DNA of 64,000 nt from positions 1,488,001-1,552,000 of the forward strand of contig NC_092358.1 of assembly GCF_030848805.1 (NCBI RefSeq), read 5' to 3'. The translations under genes were made by a program, and so were the position numbers. Positions 21,601-38,303 of this stretch are shown here, piece after piece. Position 1 is the stretch's first letter; every line of letters starts with the position of its first letter. The notes beneath the pieces are model-generated. The model did no database searches. It had not been told where the DNA came from and saw nothing but the letters and a program-made list of their open reading frames with translations. The DNA comes from Temnothorax longispinosus. Its lineage: Eukaryota; Arthropoda; Insecta; Hymenoptera; Formicidae.

Positions 21601-24600
21601 TTTGTCTTGGACGATCTCCGAGGAGAACATATACGTCTGTTCTTCTGAACTTGTTTTTGAACGTGTGATATTTAAGTACTAGTAGGGGGGATTTAAGTGT
21701 ACGTAAGATCAAATAGTCATCAGAATATGTCACTGCCTTTTATATGTATAAGATCAACTCTCTTAATGGGGATATCTGGTATTCGTTTATAGCGCATTGT
21801 AAAAGGATACAAAAGAACTATTAAAATCTTATTTCCAACTTTTTACAAGCGTTCGAATGTTTTGAAAAGACTTCTTCCACAGGTCTTCCCGCAAAATTCA
21901 ACATTGCACGTAACGATGACTCACCGTATAGTACGTTGCATGTAGTTAAAAAGTTTGAGAGATAATAGAAGCAATAGCATACCGTATTCCGTTATTAAAA
22001 GCGTAAAAATATGTTTACACGTAATATTTTAACACAAACTCTACCTTGTTCCGTACTAAAATCTACGTATCGCATTCGTGTCCGGCGTTTCACGTAACAT
22101 CTAATAATGGATTATCTCGCGTGCTCCAAACACGTCGGTCAAACGCATTGTGCGCCGCTAATTGTTTCGTATGCCCACGCCACGTTGCCCGCGAATGGAT
22201 CTAACTGACGTCCAACGAAAACTCGCGTACCACGTTTTCCAACTCGTTCTCTCTGGTAATTCAACTTTCCTCCGGACTTGAAGGACGGTCGGTTAAATAG
22301 GTCGTTCGCCGAAGGCGTAAAAGTGAATGTTATCGAATCAAACTTAATAATGAAAGGGAGAATAAATCAAAGAACGACACATCAACCGAAACAGTGCGTA
22401 TAATCTCGGTACGAGTGAACAGATTCTTTTCTTTTTATTTTTTATTGTTGGCAAACCGTGTCAAGTGTTTTCCATGAAGATAAACACGCGGTAATGTTTC
22501 CAAAATACAAAAACAAAATTCTTCCTACATTGGCCACGAGCATTATTATAGACAAAGCTGTTTGAAGCGAAACAAAAACGATTCTGGTTTAAATAAATTG
22601 TTCCGTTTGAAGCACGGGCAATAACGATGAAAAAAAAAGAAAGATTTTTATTTTAGGTAAAAACGTTTTTTGCTTTTATTTCGGACGAATCGTTTGCACC
22701 CCTGCTGCAAGTGAAATGTTTTCGTTACTGGCGAAATCGGTTTTGTGCCTGTGCTCCGCACAAAGCAATTTTACTTAAAACCAAAACCTGATTTTTCTGA
22801 TTTAGCTTGTTTTGCGCTTAAAGTTTATCGCGCTTAAAAAAGCAGACGTGCGAGTTCTCGGCGCGTCTCGTCCATAAACATGCATGTCGAGAGATCAGGG
22901 AAGATGGGGCGCGCGTTTCCATCGCTAATCTAGTTTTGATAACTGAAATTTGCATCGTTTATCTAAGAAGAAAATCTTCCTTTTCATGGGAAACCAGAGA
23001 CAAGCGTACGGCTTCTCTTACTGTAACGCTTTCGAACACAGCCATTATGATCACAATGGTATGCCACGCCGGGTACTGATGCAACCAGAAATTTAATTAT
23101 CATTTTAGACGGCGCGGGAAGCAATTATCGGAAATTTAGTTTGCGATCGCGAATAGAATCTTGCTAGAGAACGGCAGTAACCACTATTACTTCAATGTCA
23201 CTATGAAAGAGCGAGCTCATTAGAATCCCTTTTGCTTCGGTGAACATGCACTCTTTCTATTTCTCCAACGCGAGTCAAATAAAATTCACATAAATGTATG
23301 AAAGTTATCTTAAAAACGCCGCGTAATTTTACAGCATTTTACGTGAATTAAAAAGACTTGTCGAAAAAATCGTGATTTATTGCAACAATCTTTAGCATTA
23401 AACATCTGTAGCTTGTTATTAATAACTGTATTAATAATTAAGCGATTCAATTGAAAGTCTGATAAAATAATATTTAAAATTAAATAAAGTTTAAATGTAA
23501 CGCCGAGCGCGCGCGTGCGTGCGTGCGTGTGTGTATGTGTGTGTATTTGCGCATTTTAATTTATTCGCCAAATGGTACGTAGGATGAGAAATGTAAATAG
23601 ACATGCTATTGTTTGGCTGTCAACGAATTAGATTGCAAATTTTTTAAATTAAATTTTTTAACAAATTGTGTAACGAATATCGATCAATTATTTTTAATAG
23701 GTACAGATTGCTGTTTTTTTTCTATTTTTTAATTTTTTAAAAATGTGCTTTTTTTAAGTAAAATTTAAAATTTTCCTTTTGACGCCGCTGAGAAGGGGGG
23801 ACGTTTGTACACATATATTAAGAGGCGTTATGTGAAACGTTTGCTTTATTCATTTATTGACAAATTTTGAATAAATACGCGCGTTTCTATATTCCCCTCA
23901 AATTCCGCACAGAAGTATATATCATAAAAAAATAGCATTCTGTTTTTACTTGATATGAGCGATCAATATTGCACGCTTAATCGAGAACATCCCGTGTGCA
24001 AATATTAATAGATATATACAAATAGATATATAAATCAATGCACGCGCGCGCGCGCTATAACAGATGTGTACGAGTGGCGAGTAAAGTAGTATTCAGAACG
24101 GTAGAAAGAATTGCTATTGTTAACAATCTGGAGGCCAATTATGGCGTAATCTCGAGTTCTTTGAGTGCGCCGATTCGCACAAAAAGAAAAAAGCTGATAA
24201 ATCGAAGCAACCGTCTGCATACTTGAACGAAACAGAGAAGAAATAATTACCGAGGCAAGATTGACTACAGTGCACGATTTCGTTTTGTTAATTGGCCAAA
24301 GCTAAGGGCATGGCGACGCACTAATGAAGACCCCCATAAGAACATCGTTTGCATCGACAAAGCTCTCTTCGCAAATGTTTACATAATCGGCGGAATAGAG
24401 CCACGTAAGCGCCGGCATGAATAATTTATTTTATTACCGGAGGGCGATTCAAAGTAATGCTCGTAAATGTAAGTGCTTCATAAAATCGAAGAAGCAACCC
24501 AAGTAACGTCGATGCAGGCGAGATTGATCATGAAAACTGAATCGTTAGATTTGTTCTATTGGATTGTGCCGTCCCAAATCGGTCTTCATTTCAGGTCGAT

Positions 24601-24841
24601 TCGAAGGAGCGGACCAGATCGAGCATTGCAGGAAGGAAGGAAACTGTAAAACGGTTCTTATTTTATTCGAAACCTTTCCTGAAACTGAATGTTAATCGCA
24701 TACCGTAACAGTTATCATCATATCCAAGCTATTTCAAGCCTGCTATAAAATTCTGAATCAGTCATATCATCGATTATCGAGATTAGATTCTTTTCTTGAT
24801 TCTATGCTTCGAATATAATTTAGTTTAATTAAGTATGATAC
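21601..24841. other. noncoding, no gene seen
   Basis: AT-rich sequence. It holds a GC/GT alternating tract at 23506-23546 and a GC tract at 24041-24055. No exon or element is recognised. Confidence 0.6.
23506..23546. repeat. (GC)n(GT)n alternating tract
   Basis: CG, then GCGT, then GT dinucleotides over about 40 bases. Confidence 0.9.
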
Positions 24842-25084
24842 ATGAAAATGCAGAAATGCTTCAGTAACAATTTATGTATTATCTTCCTTTTCTACATCAT
24901 TTCCTCTCTCTCTCTCTCTCTCTCCCCTTCCGTGCTCTCACAGTCCCTGCTCCATTACGCAATTAAGCTCCTTAGAGGATTACGGAATAGGATAGGTGAC
25001 TTGAAGAAACTGGCCAACGTTATAGTGGACACCGTGTTTCTGTCAGGAAAGGTCGTCGTGGAGATGATCAAATGCCTAATATAG
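24842..25084 (+). CDS. candidate small secreted amphipathic peptide, or last exon of an unknown gene
   Basis: An 80-codon frame from ATG 24842 to TAG, plus strand, opposite to mub. The product is not recognised. Residues 1-34 look like a signal peptide: MKMQK, a hydrophobic core (LCIIFLFYIISS), then Ser/Leu repeats read from a CT microsatellite, ending near VLSQ. Residues 35-80 (SLLHYAIKLLRGLRNRIGDL, then KKLANVIVDT and so on) carry eight Lys/Arg against three Asp/Glu. Hydrophobic residues fall at 37, 40, 44, 47, 51, 54, 58, 61, 65, 72, 75 and 79, a 3-4 periodicity typical of an amphipathic helix. Alternatively the CT tract plus gtgctctcacag is a splice acceptor and the true exon is 24944-25084, reading SLLHYAI…IKCLI. 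I cannot place an upstream donor. No poly(A) signal is evident close by. Confidence 0.35.
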   Translation: MKMQKCFSNNLCIIFLFYIISSLSLSLSPSVLSQSLLHYAIKLLRGLRNRIGDLKKLANVIVDTVFLSGKVVVEMIKCLI

Positions 25085-27857
25085 TTTTCTACAATCGAGC
25101 GAGGGTGTATCGCGCGAGCAACGTCATTGGGTTTCGGGTTTCACTCAAAGAGATTGCGCCGTGCTTCAAGTGCCCATCTAACTAGCATCTCACAGGGAAT
25201 TTATTTAAAATGAAAACTAAGTTCGAATCGGCACTGCACTGAAAGAAAATTAATCTCATCAGCTTAAATTTGGTACAAATTTCACGCGTTAGTATTCAGG
25301 ACGAAATTATTATCTCCCACGCTTTGTTCGGCCCATTTCTCTGTCAATAATCTATGTCACTCACAGTAGATCGGGGAATTTTTAACGGAATTTCTCGTAG
25401 AAGAAGGTGATCGTCGATGCTTGTAACGTCTCTTGCAAAATATCTCCTGTAATTTGCCTTGCAAAATATTTATACTGAGGATTAGGTGTCAGTGGCAAGC
25501 GTTGCAAGAGTTATGAGCGAGATCACGATGCGACGTTAGAGAGTGCGAACGACGCCTTCGGCCTCAGACGAGGCTGAAAGAGACTTTAGGGTTGACAGAA
25601 ATGAGGCACCGCTCGGTGTCGCGATAAGATCTCGACGTGAACGTGGTACGAGGGTAATTCCCCTTCCGTAAAAATGGAGAAACGCGGTGTCGGGATAAGC
25701 TGCACAGTTATTGGAGTTCTTTACGCACGGTTGTTGGAACTAGTATAGATACGACTAGATTGTACCTTAGCAGCGAACAAATTTTCGTTTGTTCCTTTAA
25801 TCTCTTCTTTTTTACACCCTTGTAAATTTATTCCGTAATTTCTTTGTGGCGTAAACTGGAATTAAAAGTAAAACTTTGTGTTTTTTGTTGCTGAAATTCC
25901 AAACCCGAGTGGCGGATCTGCATTCGGCAATTAAATCTTTAACAGTGCCAAGAAGAATAGTCTAAATTAAAATTTTTTGTTGCTTGATACAACGATAAAT
26001 TAAATAATCGATCGTAAAATCCTAAAAGGAAAATATTTATTGAGAAATAGAAATATTTTCAGAAATTAATTCGCGGTAGAGCGAAGGATGTCCTCAAGGC
26101 TCACTTCTCGATACGCATGAGATGTCTCAAAGAGACATAGCGAAAACGACAGTTATTGTTTTGTTTCCATTCGTGCGATTAATTACAGTGCACAGTGGTG
26201 CGGTGATATCGCTGGGACGCACGCAGAGGAAAGAGAGACGACAGCTATGAGGTCTCTTTCATTCCGGACCTATTGTTCTTTGGTCTCCAGCTCTTTCGTC
26301 TTTCTTGTCTTCATTCTCCTCTCATTCTGTTTTGTTTCGTTCTTTTTGCTTGCTCCTTCCCTCGTTTCGGTGCACGTTCGCCAGCCTTGTTCCACCCTCT
26401 GTTACCTTGACCAAGCAGAGTTAGTTTAACCAAGCATCGTTGGGACAAACCTTTTGCGATGTCACCTCGATCCATCCTCGCCGCAAGTGTTTCTAATGAA
26501 TTTTAAATTGTCCGAGTAACCGAGTTAATGGTTGCCGTTATCGCCGTTACGTAACGCGGTTTAATCCTGGAAGGATTAAAATTGATAAACTGACATGACG
26601 GTACTATTTACATTATTAATGCGCAATGGACGCGTCCATAGAGGGCCTCGATAGTTTTTGGTTCTGCGACAACGGCGCCATAATTTCATACTGGTTATCG
26701 CAGAATCTTTCTGGATTATCCAGGATATGTAATCTAACATCTCGCTTTTAGAGGCTCGCCGCGTTCTCTCGCATGAGCGAGCAGATCCGTAATTGGACGA
26801 AACCCATTGCCTGGATATGATGGATCCTGCGGGTTCTGGTCCGGCGATTATTAATATCGCGGTCACCGAAATTGATTCGTTACCGGGAGCCAATGACGTC
26901 GTCATACAAAACAACCGCATGTGCCTTTCTATACCTATCTGCTAAACTGCCAACCGATTTCTTTCGCATACAATCATTACAAATCGATTCCGGATGCGGT
27001 ATCAATTCGAAAACACTTTGTCGGAAAATGCGGGGATATCTTGATTGTGTAAAATAATACGGATAATCGTTATTTAGTGTTATATTATCGATTAAAATTG
27101 TCAAAATTGATTTAATGACCCGCATTGCGATTAAATTTCATCGTTCGGATTAATCGATTTTCCAGAACAAATCGCCGTTCGGTAAACCGCAACGCGGAGT
27201 CAAGCGCTATCCATTCGAAACGAAGCATAAAATTGTTCGCGGTCTGTCGTTGTTTGTCAACGATTTGACAATTGCGGAAATTTAATTCGCCCCGTTAAGC
27301 GCCTCCCATGCATATGCATCCCGAGTGCAGCGGAATACAACGTAGCCGTTCGCACACGGGTAGGTATTATACAAATGTGGGGAAGAGGGTGGCGAAGATA
27401 CCCTTCCCATCGAGATTCAGTGCTCAACGATTATATTTAAAGGAACCAGAAAAGCGCAAATTTAATATTTATATATAGGATATGGATTTAGAGATGTATG
27501 ATATAAATATCTTATCTTCGTGCATTTGCCTTACATTACTTCCAAAATAAACGACCTCTTTGTCCATCTTCCCTCCCGCAAGCCCTTCCGCGGCCAGTCC
27601 CTCGCTGAAATAATTAAGACGGTATTTATTCCCGTTGTGCTGTGTCCTATTCGGGATGGTAATTGACATCGACTGTTATCGTCGCGTTAACGTCGAAAGT
27701 TCACCTTGGAGATGAAAGTTTGCGGGATAACTCGTCGAGGTGTGCCGCATTTAATTGCAAATTTTCCTAGTTAGCGCCAACGCGCTCCTTGTCTGCCTCC
27801 TGACGCGCAATCTTGCGAGATTCGATCAAGAATATAATTCGCTAACTACACAAACGT

Positions 27858-27860
<3 letters not shown>
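25085..27860. other. noncoding, no gene seen
   Basis: Mixed-composition sequence. Overlapping short frames at 26576-27125 on both strands have no recognisable product. A pyrimidine-rich stretch at about 26260-26360 gives a Ser/Phe/Leu-rich frame of no significance. Confidence 0.6.

Positions 27861-27904
<44 letters not shown>
27861..27904. repeat. (AG)n microsatellite
   Basis: 44 bases of AG repeat, which reads as (CU)n in a minus-strand transcript. Confidence 0.97.
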
Positions 27905-27906
<2 letters not shown>

Positions 27907-28249
27907 CCCTATTTACTATAAGAATAAATTATAATTTGCGTTTCTGGGATTTTATCGAAGCGCTCGGTAAACAAGGTTCTGATGAACGGAAATCTTGATA
28001 AAATAGTCCTAATCAATATCCGATGTCAAATCGAGGTGATGGAACGTAGAAAAGCTCAAAAATATACTGTTAACGTGAGAAGAGGGAGAAGAGAAATATA
28101 CCGCGCGCGAGATATCTCGGAGACATAACATAATATAATGGCAGCGGATGTTTCGGGGAAAATGAAGAGGAGATTCCGCGCGCGTTGAATCCAGACGTGG
28201 CGTTCGATGGCGGATTAAACTGACAGCCGGAATGGCATTAGCGGATACG

Positions 28250-28870
28250 TCGTTATTCAGGCTCAGCGGTACTTACGTCTCGTCATTACCGCCGCGTGAA
28301 TCTCGCAAGCAGAGGTAGCGGGGCGGAGAGAAGGACGAAGAAGGGAGGACGAGAGCTGAACCGGCACGATTGAATAGCCCCGGCGACAATCGGGTCTGTC
28401 ACAACGTCGCCTGGGAAATTGTGACAATGTAATAAGATTAATAAGTGATAAGGGAGCTGTCCGTGTCGCCGAGTTCATTGTCGAGCTGGGCATTGAGATA
28501 CTTCGACGGGCACAATCGCCTCGCGTTTGTAGAGAGTTAAGACGTAATGAAATTTGACTCGCGAAGAGTTGGCGCGGCAATGCATCGGTTTCCACGGCGC
28601 GGCGCGGCCGGGCGGCGCGTATTGTATCGAGCTCGGAATTGACGGCTAGTTAAACGTACGAAACTGATATAGGTACGCGCGATATATACAACGAATATCA
28701 GTTCCGACGAATTCGCTCGTCTTCGCGACGACAACGTCGCGAAAATTGCGATAGGGGAAGAAACGCGACGATGAAACCGGTCGGCTTGTCTCGCTCGTAT
28801 CTTCGCTGCGTTCTGTACGTGTACCTTCACCGACGCGACGCGCGACGACGCTCCGTGAATGCTACCGCAA
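28250..28870 (-). promoter_or_regulatory. CpG-rich block with candidate noncoding first exon of mub
   Basis: A CpG-rich block with a strong minus-strand donor, gacgagac|gtaagtacc: last exon base 28277, donor bases 28276-28271. Spliced to the acceptor at 14910, the frame that leads into mub stays open back to a TGA around 28405 without any ATG, so this would be a 5'UTR exon. An ATG at 28286 would form a 13-codon upstream frame (MTRLRGPRLPGSA) ending inside the next exon. A transcription start could not be fixed. The splice is hypothetical. Confidence 0.25.
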
Positions 28871-32814
<3,944 letters not shown>

Positions 32815-34053
32815 CGAGATCGCGTCCCATCCTTACGGCAATATCGCGCGTGGTGATCACTCTTGCACACCCTCGCACTCAATTTCCTTTCGATACAACA
32901 ACGGAGTTCGCAGTGAATCCTGTATTACTAATTGCACTTCGCAAAGAAGCACGGTTGTGCAATTGTTTAGTAGTTATATATAAATATATTAAGTCATAAA
33001 TTTATATATAAAAATTAATAAACACTTTTCATTTATCGTATCGGAGTTATCGACTCAAATTGACGAAACTCATTAAAAGTCATTTAAATGGAAAGCACTT
33101 TTTCCCTCTTTGGGTCATTGACTCGTTTATTGCTTCGCAATATGTCACTCTTATATAATTGAAGGCTCTTATATTGAAGACTCTATGAATAAAGTTTCAA
33201 GATTGATAAATTCGTCGCTACTAAAAAACGTACGAGATGAGTAAATCAACCAAGTTCATTGCGTACTACACACCGTTATGTTATAATAAAGTTTGGAAAG
33301 AGGGAAAGAGGAAAAGAGGAAGAGAGAAAGAGAGAGAGCCACAAACTCTCTCTTACCGTATACATGTACTAACTTCTTCTCAAATAGATGCCGGCCGGCA
33401 AAGCTTTTTCCCGGTATATATAGAATAAATCGCAGTTTTCCTCCTTCTTTTCTTATTCGACGCTAAGAACCCTCCCGGATCCGGAAATGGGATGCCTCTT
33501 GTCGCGACGGCGTGAAAGTCGCCGTGAAACTTTGAATTTGCAATTTACCTCCGGAAGGAGGCCTTCTCTCCCTCGGTCGCTCTACCTCCCGCGAAGCGAA
33601 TTCGAATTTGTACAAGAAAGATTTACCGTGTAAACAGAATTACCAACTCCGCCGAGCGCGCGGATACGATGACGCGACGGGTTTTTCCTACTTCGCTTAC
33701 GCCTCGCGAATTTTTCAGATAAATTTGACGTCGCACAGGGGCACCGAGTAACATAAAATTGGTAGAGAGAATTTCGCGAAACAAGAAACGTAATAATAAT
33801 TGCATGTATATGTATAGTAGTGGTCGTAGTTACTGCATTAATTTCTTTTAAATATAACAATGTCTCTTCGTTTCTCTAATTTTACAAGTAATTTCTAACA
33901 ATCAGTAGATTGGCTGTTATAATATTGAGTAAGCTTTCATACTAATTATTTTTATTAAGAGAGAATAAATATTAAATCGATAACATTTGTGAGTGGTAAC
34001 GGGAAACTGACCAAGTTTGACATTAATTGTATCTGATACATAGCCCGCGGAAG

Positions 34054-34083
34054 CAGGGTATTATAGATCAGGGTATTATAGAT
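34054..34083. repeat. 15-bp tandem duplication, two copies
   Basis: cagggtattatagat occurs twice back to back, with no mismatch. Confidence 0.95.
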
Positions 34084-35513
34084 CCGACATATGTGTGTAA
34101 AAGGTATAGAGCAATATATAGGCGAGACCACACCACACATACACGCAAGGACGGAGTGACTATAGCGGCTAGCACTGAATATCCCAAACTTCCGAGAATT
34201 TCACCGCTTAATTAATACAGGCGAGTTGCGCGTAATACGTCCCGTTTTTGCTCATAAGTTGAATTTTGTATTGATTTTTTTAGATAAAATTATTAATAAA
34301 ATGCAAGCTGCGCGCTCTCCCAAATTAATATACAGAAAAATGTAGTCAATGTTTTATGTTTTAAAGAAACTGTAGTAACGAGAAAAATTTAGCTTTAGAA
34401 GTCGGAAATAACGGATCACTTTAACCGATCGTGATTGCAATTTAATTTCAAGACACGATGAAGTGGTTTCACGGATTGCGTACTGCAATGTCAGGTGGAG
34501 GATCATCGGTGGGGAGATCGGATGCCGCAGCATCCGAGCTCCCGAGAATTCCATTGCCTGATTGATATGTGTCAAGCCTGCCGCATGCACCATTGCCTCG
34601 CGGCCAATACCCGACGGCGTGCACACGCCACGTTATAGTCATATCCCCGTATCACGAATCGCATTAAAGCCCCGGCAATCAGATTCGAGCGACGCGCGCG
34701 TGGCCGCGAAACGCGAGCCAAACTAATCGCGATGGATCCCGAAAATCCTGAAAATCCGCGACGATTTTCCGCGAAATCGGTGTCAACCGCCACTCAATTT
34801 GGAGCGTGTGCGACGCGAGAAATATCTTTTATTCGTGCTAAAACAGACAAAAAAAGAGGAAAAAATCGTTAAATATCGTTCACGCGATCAAAAAGTTTAG
34901 TAATGGAAAAATCCTTTTTACGTATATTCTTTGTGTACCTACATTGAAAAAAATGTTGTGACCCGTTTACCTTTCCTTTATAATTCCGATTGAAAGAAAA
35001 CGTTACAAAGACGTACTTATAGAAAATAAAAGAATACGTGCTTCAAGGGGTGTTTAGACTTCCACTCGCGTGAAACGCTTCGAGCACGGTCGACCGCGTG
35101 GTACCATGTTGACCTAAACTTCGATCTCAACTGCCGCAAAACTGAACACGTTCTAAATCGTGCCCTTTGTATTTTCGGAATTTCGAAAGGAAGAGTAATG
35201 TTCCTCTCGTTCCCCTCGACTCGTTGTCCGCGACTCGTGACAATCGCGAGGCGCGGAACGGAGTAAAACCAACCGTCTCTATAGCCGCCGGATCCCGATA
35301 AACCCTACGGTGCAGAGATCGAGAGAGGGAGGGCAATAAAGGGGGGCCATTCCTCGAAATCCTCTAATGGCGAGAAAAGTTTACGGCCGGCGGAAATGAA
35401 AATCTCGGACGGCAGTATCGACTCGCTCCGTTTCCTTACTCACCCGCTCGGCGCTCTCTCCTCGTCTCGCGTCTTGTACGCGTTACATACGTTACGACGA
35501 TGTTAGCCCACGA

Positions 35514-35539
35514 TGCATGTGCATTTGTGTGCACATGCA
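35514..35539. repeat. 10-bp perfect hairpin
   Basis: tgcatgtgca, a 6-base loop, tgcacatgca. Confidence 0.7.
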
Positions 35540-38284
35540 CGTATGTACCTTACGCAAACACGCCCTCCACATCTCGAGGTCGCTTGGCCCCGGGCTAAGA
35601 ACGACACAGACGAGAGGCAGAGGGACGAGCGGAACATAGGTCGAGGGTGAGATTGACGTGGAGTGGGCGTTGACTGCCAGGGTGTTTTACCTTTCGCGCG
35701 GTCTTAGACGGTAATTTATTTCGTGGTTTACTCCCCCTCCCTCGCAATCTCTCCCGTCTCGTCCCACCGAATTTCCACTTCGTCAGGTAGAACTAACTGG
35801 CTGTAGCTGAATTCCTTATCAATCGTAGGAGCGTTGCAGCTTTTGTCCGGGTTAGTCGTTGTTTAAGGGGGTACGGTCTTTCTATAATTCTTACACGCGA
35901 GGGCGTTTTCAAAAGAACGCTCCGCCTGCGCGATTATACGGCTTCGCATTCAGACCTACGAGAATGCGCTCCCGTAGAGCGGGTCTCTCAATGAACCCCC
36001 CCGGTGAAAGAAAATTGGAGGATCCAGATTTCTATTTTTCCACCGCTCGACTCGCATGGCCCCGTTCCTCCATATCCATTACGTCAGCATGCCGCCATTT
36101 GCATGGTCAGTGTATGACGGCGCGGCGAGCGGCTGTTCGTGTAGATTAATTAATTAGTCCGCGCTTCAAGAATTAAAATCGGAGAACGCTGACTCTGAAA
36201 CTAATAATGAAGCCCACCGAAGCCCACTAAATTAACATCATCTGAAACGGCCAGATACTTTCGGACGACATGAATAATTGAGTATGTTTAATTATGGAAA
36301 AGTTTACTTTCTCGATTAAAAAACGGTGGGGGCGAAACATTCTTCGTGCACGGGGAGGGGGAGAGGCTCAGAGGGACAAATAATAATAAAACAAAATTCC
36401 GTTCTTCGTTTAATATTAAGAGTTTGCTCTCGAGCAAGAGTTATACGGTCGAGCGGATAAAGATTTAATGGCGAATGACGCGGCGCGCGTCTCGACGCGG
36501 TTCAACCGCTTGATACATTCCAGTTTTCGATTTTCGATGTGCCAATAATGGCGTCCCCAGTCGTCTCCCTTTTAGCCCATCCCATTCCGGCTTCGATTCG
36601 CTCTAACTAATCCGTAGTAGTAGATGTACCGGTTCGCTCTGCCGGCGACTGTATGCGAAAATTGAAATCCGATAAAAAGCCCACCGTAGGTAGTCCGTAA
36701 TCATGGCGCACGTCCGGGAACGCGTCGCGCAACAATATGGACGTTTTTTAATCGAAACTTTAATTACCGTCGCTATCAAGCGTTGCCGAGACCACGTGTT
36801 CAGATAAATTAAATTGCCAAGATGGCGCACGTACAAGTTATCGGCATATTTCGAGGACTTGCATCATGGACGGAGGACGGAATACGTTCGATTATTTATA
36901 ACGGTCGATATGAATTAAATTGAAAAGATTACGGGGCGGAAATGCTGGGATGACGGCTCTTAGCGACTCGAGGTCGAGGGCCATAAAGCGCGGGGCGCTT
37001 TCGTGCTGTCAGTGACAAACATCCGTCGTCGGTACCACGTCGCAATATTAATAAACAATTAGCCGGGATCTATGTGCGAAAGCAGCGCGTGGGGCTTCGA
37101 GTGCTGGACGTTGATCGCTATCTGTTAGCCCGCAGGCAACACCGAGCAAATAAAGCCGACTAACGTGCGTGGAAATTTATTGGCTGCCGGAAGGTGGTGC
37201 GGAACTCGACCAAGAAACGTATCGATTTTCTCAGAATTATCGGGTATTCCGAGTTTTGTCACGTGAGTAAAAATTGCGGGACAAACTGTCCTCCTTCCTA
37301 TATCTCCACTCCATCTGATATATTCCGATTTATATATATATATATATATTAAAATAAATGGTTGAGCGCAAAAATTGAGGTTTTAAGAATATTTATTTTT
37401 ATAGGGAGAATAACGAAAAGTTCTTAAAGAACCTAAATCTCGCGTGCCACGCGCAATGTCTGTTTCCACAAGATCTGGTTACTGACCACAAGCTGTTTCG
37501 GAACAAGCCGTTACGTCACGTTTCCGTCCTCATCCACCTCGTACCGAAACCGCTACCTTCGATTCTCGTCAGATAACCCCCATCGCACACGCGGCCGCCA
37601 TGTTTCACGATCCTTTGGTGTGCTCAAGAACTTCCAACAAGCTGTTTAAAATTCGGCTATACGTTATAAATAATTCTCCATTACATACATACTCCACTAT
37701 ATATATCTCGTGATTTACCTAGTTTATATATCAAAATTAATGCGATTTTGCGTTCGCTAAAAACAACGAGAACAGAAGAGAACAAAAAGTCATCTCTCTA
37801 CGTAATAACCGTTGTACGGCGTTAGTTATTGATTATTAAATGTTTCGCGTTGCAGCTCTCGCTTCTTATTTTCACAGCGGGTCGCGCGCACGAATCGATA
37901 AGTGATTTATCGGCTCGTAATTATGGAAGGCGCAATCCGTAAACGCTTTTTCCGTTCTGAATCACCGTCTGATTTGACATGTGAAACGCACGCGATTGCC
38001 CTAGGCGCGATTCAATCCTATTAACGAGTCAGGTGGACGTAGACAAAAGTATTGATCATCGACGAGTTCGGCGGGCCCTCGAGATGCCCCCCTCCCTTTC
38101 TCCTACCCCTTTCTACCGTTCGTTCCCTTTTACTCCTCTCTTCCGACTCTCCGTTTCTCTCGTTCGTGTGCGATTGCCCCATTGAAATTCCCAACGCTGC
38201 ATATTAATGCCGCCATATAAATCCAGCTGCTAACCGCCCTCTCAGCTTACCCCCTCGAAGGGAAAGAGGAGGTATATTCCCTCA

Positions 38285-38303
38285 TCGAGGAGGGCCTCCT
38301 CGA
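38285..38303. repeat. 19-bp palindrome
   Basis: tcgaggagg, one G, cctcctcga: nine perfectly complementary bases on each side. Confidence 0.7.
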
